A stretch of DNA of 13,720 nt from Chloroflexota bacterium (lineage in GTDB: Bacteria > Chloroflexota > Anaerolineae > Promineifilales > Promineifilaceae), in the NCBI GenBank assembly GCA_020353135.1, contig CP070688.1, positions 1,460,409 to 1,474,128 on the forward strand, written 5' to 3'. The notes beneath the pieces were generated by a model, which saw only the letters and a list, made by a program, of their open reading frames with translations, did no database searches and was not told the origin of the DNA. Position numbers and translations under genes: made by a program. Of this stretch, positions 13,683 to 13,720 are shown piece after piece. The first letter of the stretch is position 1. The number at the start of each line of letters is the position of its first letter.

Positions 13683-13720
13683 GCCCGCGAAATAGCTCGG
13701 CCGACTTGAGGTAAGTTTGG

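Overview
The window looks like a chromosomal segment from a moderately GC-rich environmental bacterium, most plausibly a member of the Chloroflexota (Anaerolineae/Caldilineae-like). This is an inference from several things together: multi-domain META/PKD surface proteins, a probable F420-type flavin/deazaflavin protein, an export operon with membrane-fusion adaptors but no outer-membrane channel gene, and use of GTG starts. No rRNA, tRNA, CRISPR array or intact mobile element is visible.

Left part (1-3048). A 5'-truncated secreted-type protein with architecture META-META-PKD-PKD-META ends at 1653 and is followed by a textbook intrinsic terminator (1709-1743). A short PAS-domain remnant lies just behind it. 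On the minus strand a MarR-family repressor (2522-2968) and a PPOX-fold probable F420-dependent protein (2029-2430) form a small operon. It reads from a recognisable promoter (3020-3048) that abuts a palindromic operator (3002-3019), so the MarR protein probably represses itself and the oxidoreductase.

Central part (3169-11500). This is the main feature: a seven-gene plus-strand operon for an FtsX/MacB-type ABC exporter. The order is permease 1, TetR regulator, permease 2 (a close paralogue of permease 1), a lipoprotein HlyD-type adaptor, a transmembrane-anchored HlyD-type adaptor, permease 3 (a diverged paralogue), and a LolD/MacB-type ATPase. A TTGACC-N17-TAATGT promoter is followed at about +1 by a TetR-type palindrome (ACCGAC-N5-GTCGGT), which gives a simple autoregulated, inducer-released design. 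The parts resemble YknXYZ/MacAB systems, but with three permeases and two differently anchored adaptors served by a single ATPase. Non-coding details inside the operon include a 14-bp tandem repeat over the second adaptor's stop codon, a predicted compact four-way-junction RNA before permease 3, overlapping palindromes before the first adaptor, and a 24-bp tandem duplication inside tetR.

Right part (11501-13720). A 627-bp gene-free stretch that looks more A+T rich, with several hairpins, precedes a zinc-dependent nucleoside/guanine-type deaminase (12128-12607). Convergent to it is a classical short-chain dehydrogenase/reductase on the minus strand (12666-13553). A strong consensus-like promoter (TTGACG-N16-TATAAT, 13655-13682) fires rightward out of the window toward an unseen gene.
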